From Hymenolepis diminuta (Eukaryota; Platyhelminthes; Cestoda; Cyclophyllidea; Hymenolepididae): DNA of 64,000 nucleotides. Under the pieces are notes generated by a model. That model saw only the letters and a list, made by a program, of their open reading frames with translations. It did not search any database and was not told the DNA's origin. The stretch is taken from NCBI GenBank assembly GCA_900708905.1, contig CAADRB010000018.1, forward strand, positions 876,871-940,870, in the 5' to 3' direction. A program made the position numbers and the translations under genes. Shown here one piece after another: positions 63,392-64,000 of this stretch. Every line of letters starts with the position of its first letter. Position 1 is the stretch's first letter.

Positions 63392-64000
63392 GTAAATTTT
63401 TTTTAATCTAGTGAGTAATAGTCAAATTCATGAGTGCACATTTCTCACGATTAGCGCTTTCAACTTCTAACAAACGTCTAGAGTGGCTTAGATTCATGTT
63501 AGGGTGGCTAAGCTGCAGGTCTCAAGTATCCAAATTTTTTGAACGACAATAGTACTATATATTATCGAATTGTTTGCTGGCGACAGGCGATGTGGAAGGA
63601 GAAAAAGAGGAAATGTAGGAATAATTTCTCCAACATGTTTGGACTAGGAAGAAGGCATTCTGAGTAATCAATTATTATTACTGGCCCACCTATGCTCTAG
63701 CTATCTGCAAAAACCCAAAAATTTGATGGGTGGGATCGACCACTTAAAACAAATTTTCATTTAATAAGCTCTAATCAATATGGAGATAGGAGCTTAAGCG
63801 AGGATTTATAAACTTAATTCTGGTCTCAAGCGTTCTTGTCAAGATTCGAAAGTCCAATTTCTAAAGTTCATACTCTGGAACGTCAGGTCTTATCACGGCA
63901 AAGTAAAATATTTATCTCTTATGCATCAACTCTCTGCACAAAAACACCTATCTAGTAGTTCTAAACGGATGTCAAAACTGTTTAAATGTCAAAAAATGAA
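63392..64000 (+). other. Start of the next ADSL intron
   Basis: Opens with a GTAAAT donor in phase 0. No exon with adenylosuccinate lyase similarity was found before the right edge, so the gene continues outside the window. Confidence 0.7.

Noticed and set aside
1..64000. CRISPR arrays, bacterial operons, rRNA or tRNA genes, hammerhead ribozymes
   Set aside because: No spaced identical repeats, no ribosome-binding-site-linked frames, no convincing cloverleaf with A and B boxes, and no conserved hammerhead core were seen by eye; a covariance-model search would be needed to exclude small RNAs fully.

Overview
The window is AT-rich (about one-third G+C by eye) animal nuclear DNA with small spliced genes set in long gene-poor stretches. 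Introns are GT-AG, and no prokaryotic operon structure is visible. The gene content points to a parasitic flatworm, most likely schistosome-like. It holds a cluster of venom-allergen-like (VAL, SCP/TAPS, CAP-domain) genes. The first intron of the adenylosuccinate lyase gene is only 35 nt, and introns in that gene grow towards the 3' end. Decayed Ty3/gypsy, non-LTR and mariner-type elements are also present. The species call is inference; nothing in the window fixes it.

Layout. 1-452: 3' part of a VAL gene (+). 2761-3740: complete four-exon VAL gene (+). 13689-14791: complete four-exon VAL gene (-) with a Ser/Thr-rich 7-residue tandem repeat. All three share intron positions and phases, and each ends in a hydrophobic C-terminal segment. 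15.5-37 kb: gene-poor DNA with two copies of an unnamed ~350-bp dispersed repeat, a broken gypsy element (about 32.35-34.96 kb) and a mariner-like remnant (about 36.6-36.9 kb). 38006-39068: compact four-exon ankyrin-repeat gene (+). 39-59 kb: no confident host gene; a third copy of the dispersed repeat, a non-LTR reverse-transcriptase tail, a second gypsy pol remnant, and a few orphan open frames. 59.5-59.85 kb: a possible small minus-strand gene. 60051 to beyond 63391: the first four exons (212 residues) of adenylosuccinate lyase (+); the rest lies past the right edge.

The genes do not form one pathway. The VAL genes are a local duplicated family of secreted or surface proteins. The ankyrin protein is a cytosolic-type scaffold of unknown partners, and adenylosuccinate lyase is a housekeeping purine enzyme. 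I did not find a new multi-gene system. The most unusual material is in the VAL cluster: loss of the CAP histidine in two of three members, a mucin-like coding minisatellite, and a 72-nt intron with no stop codon. The dispersed repeat family is also worth following up.
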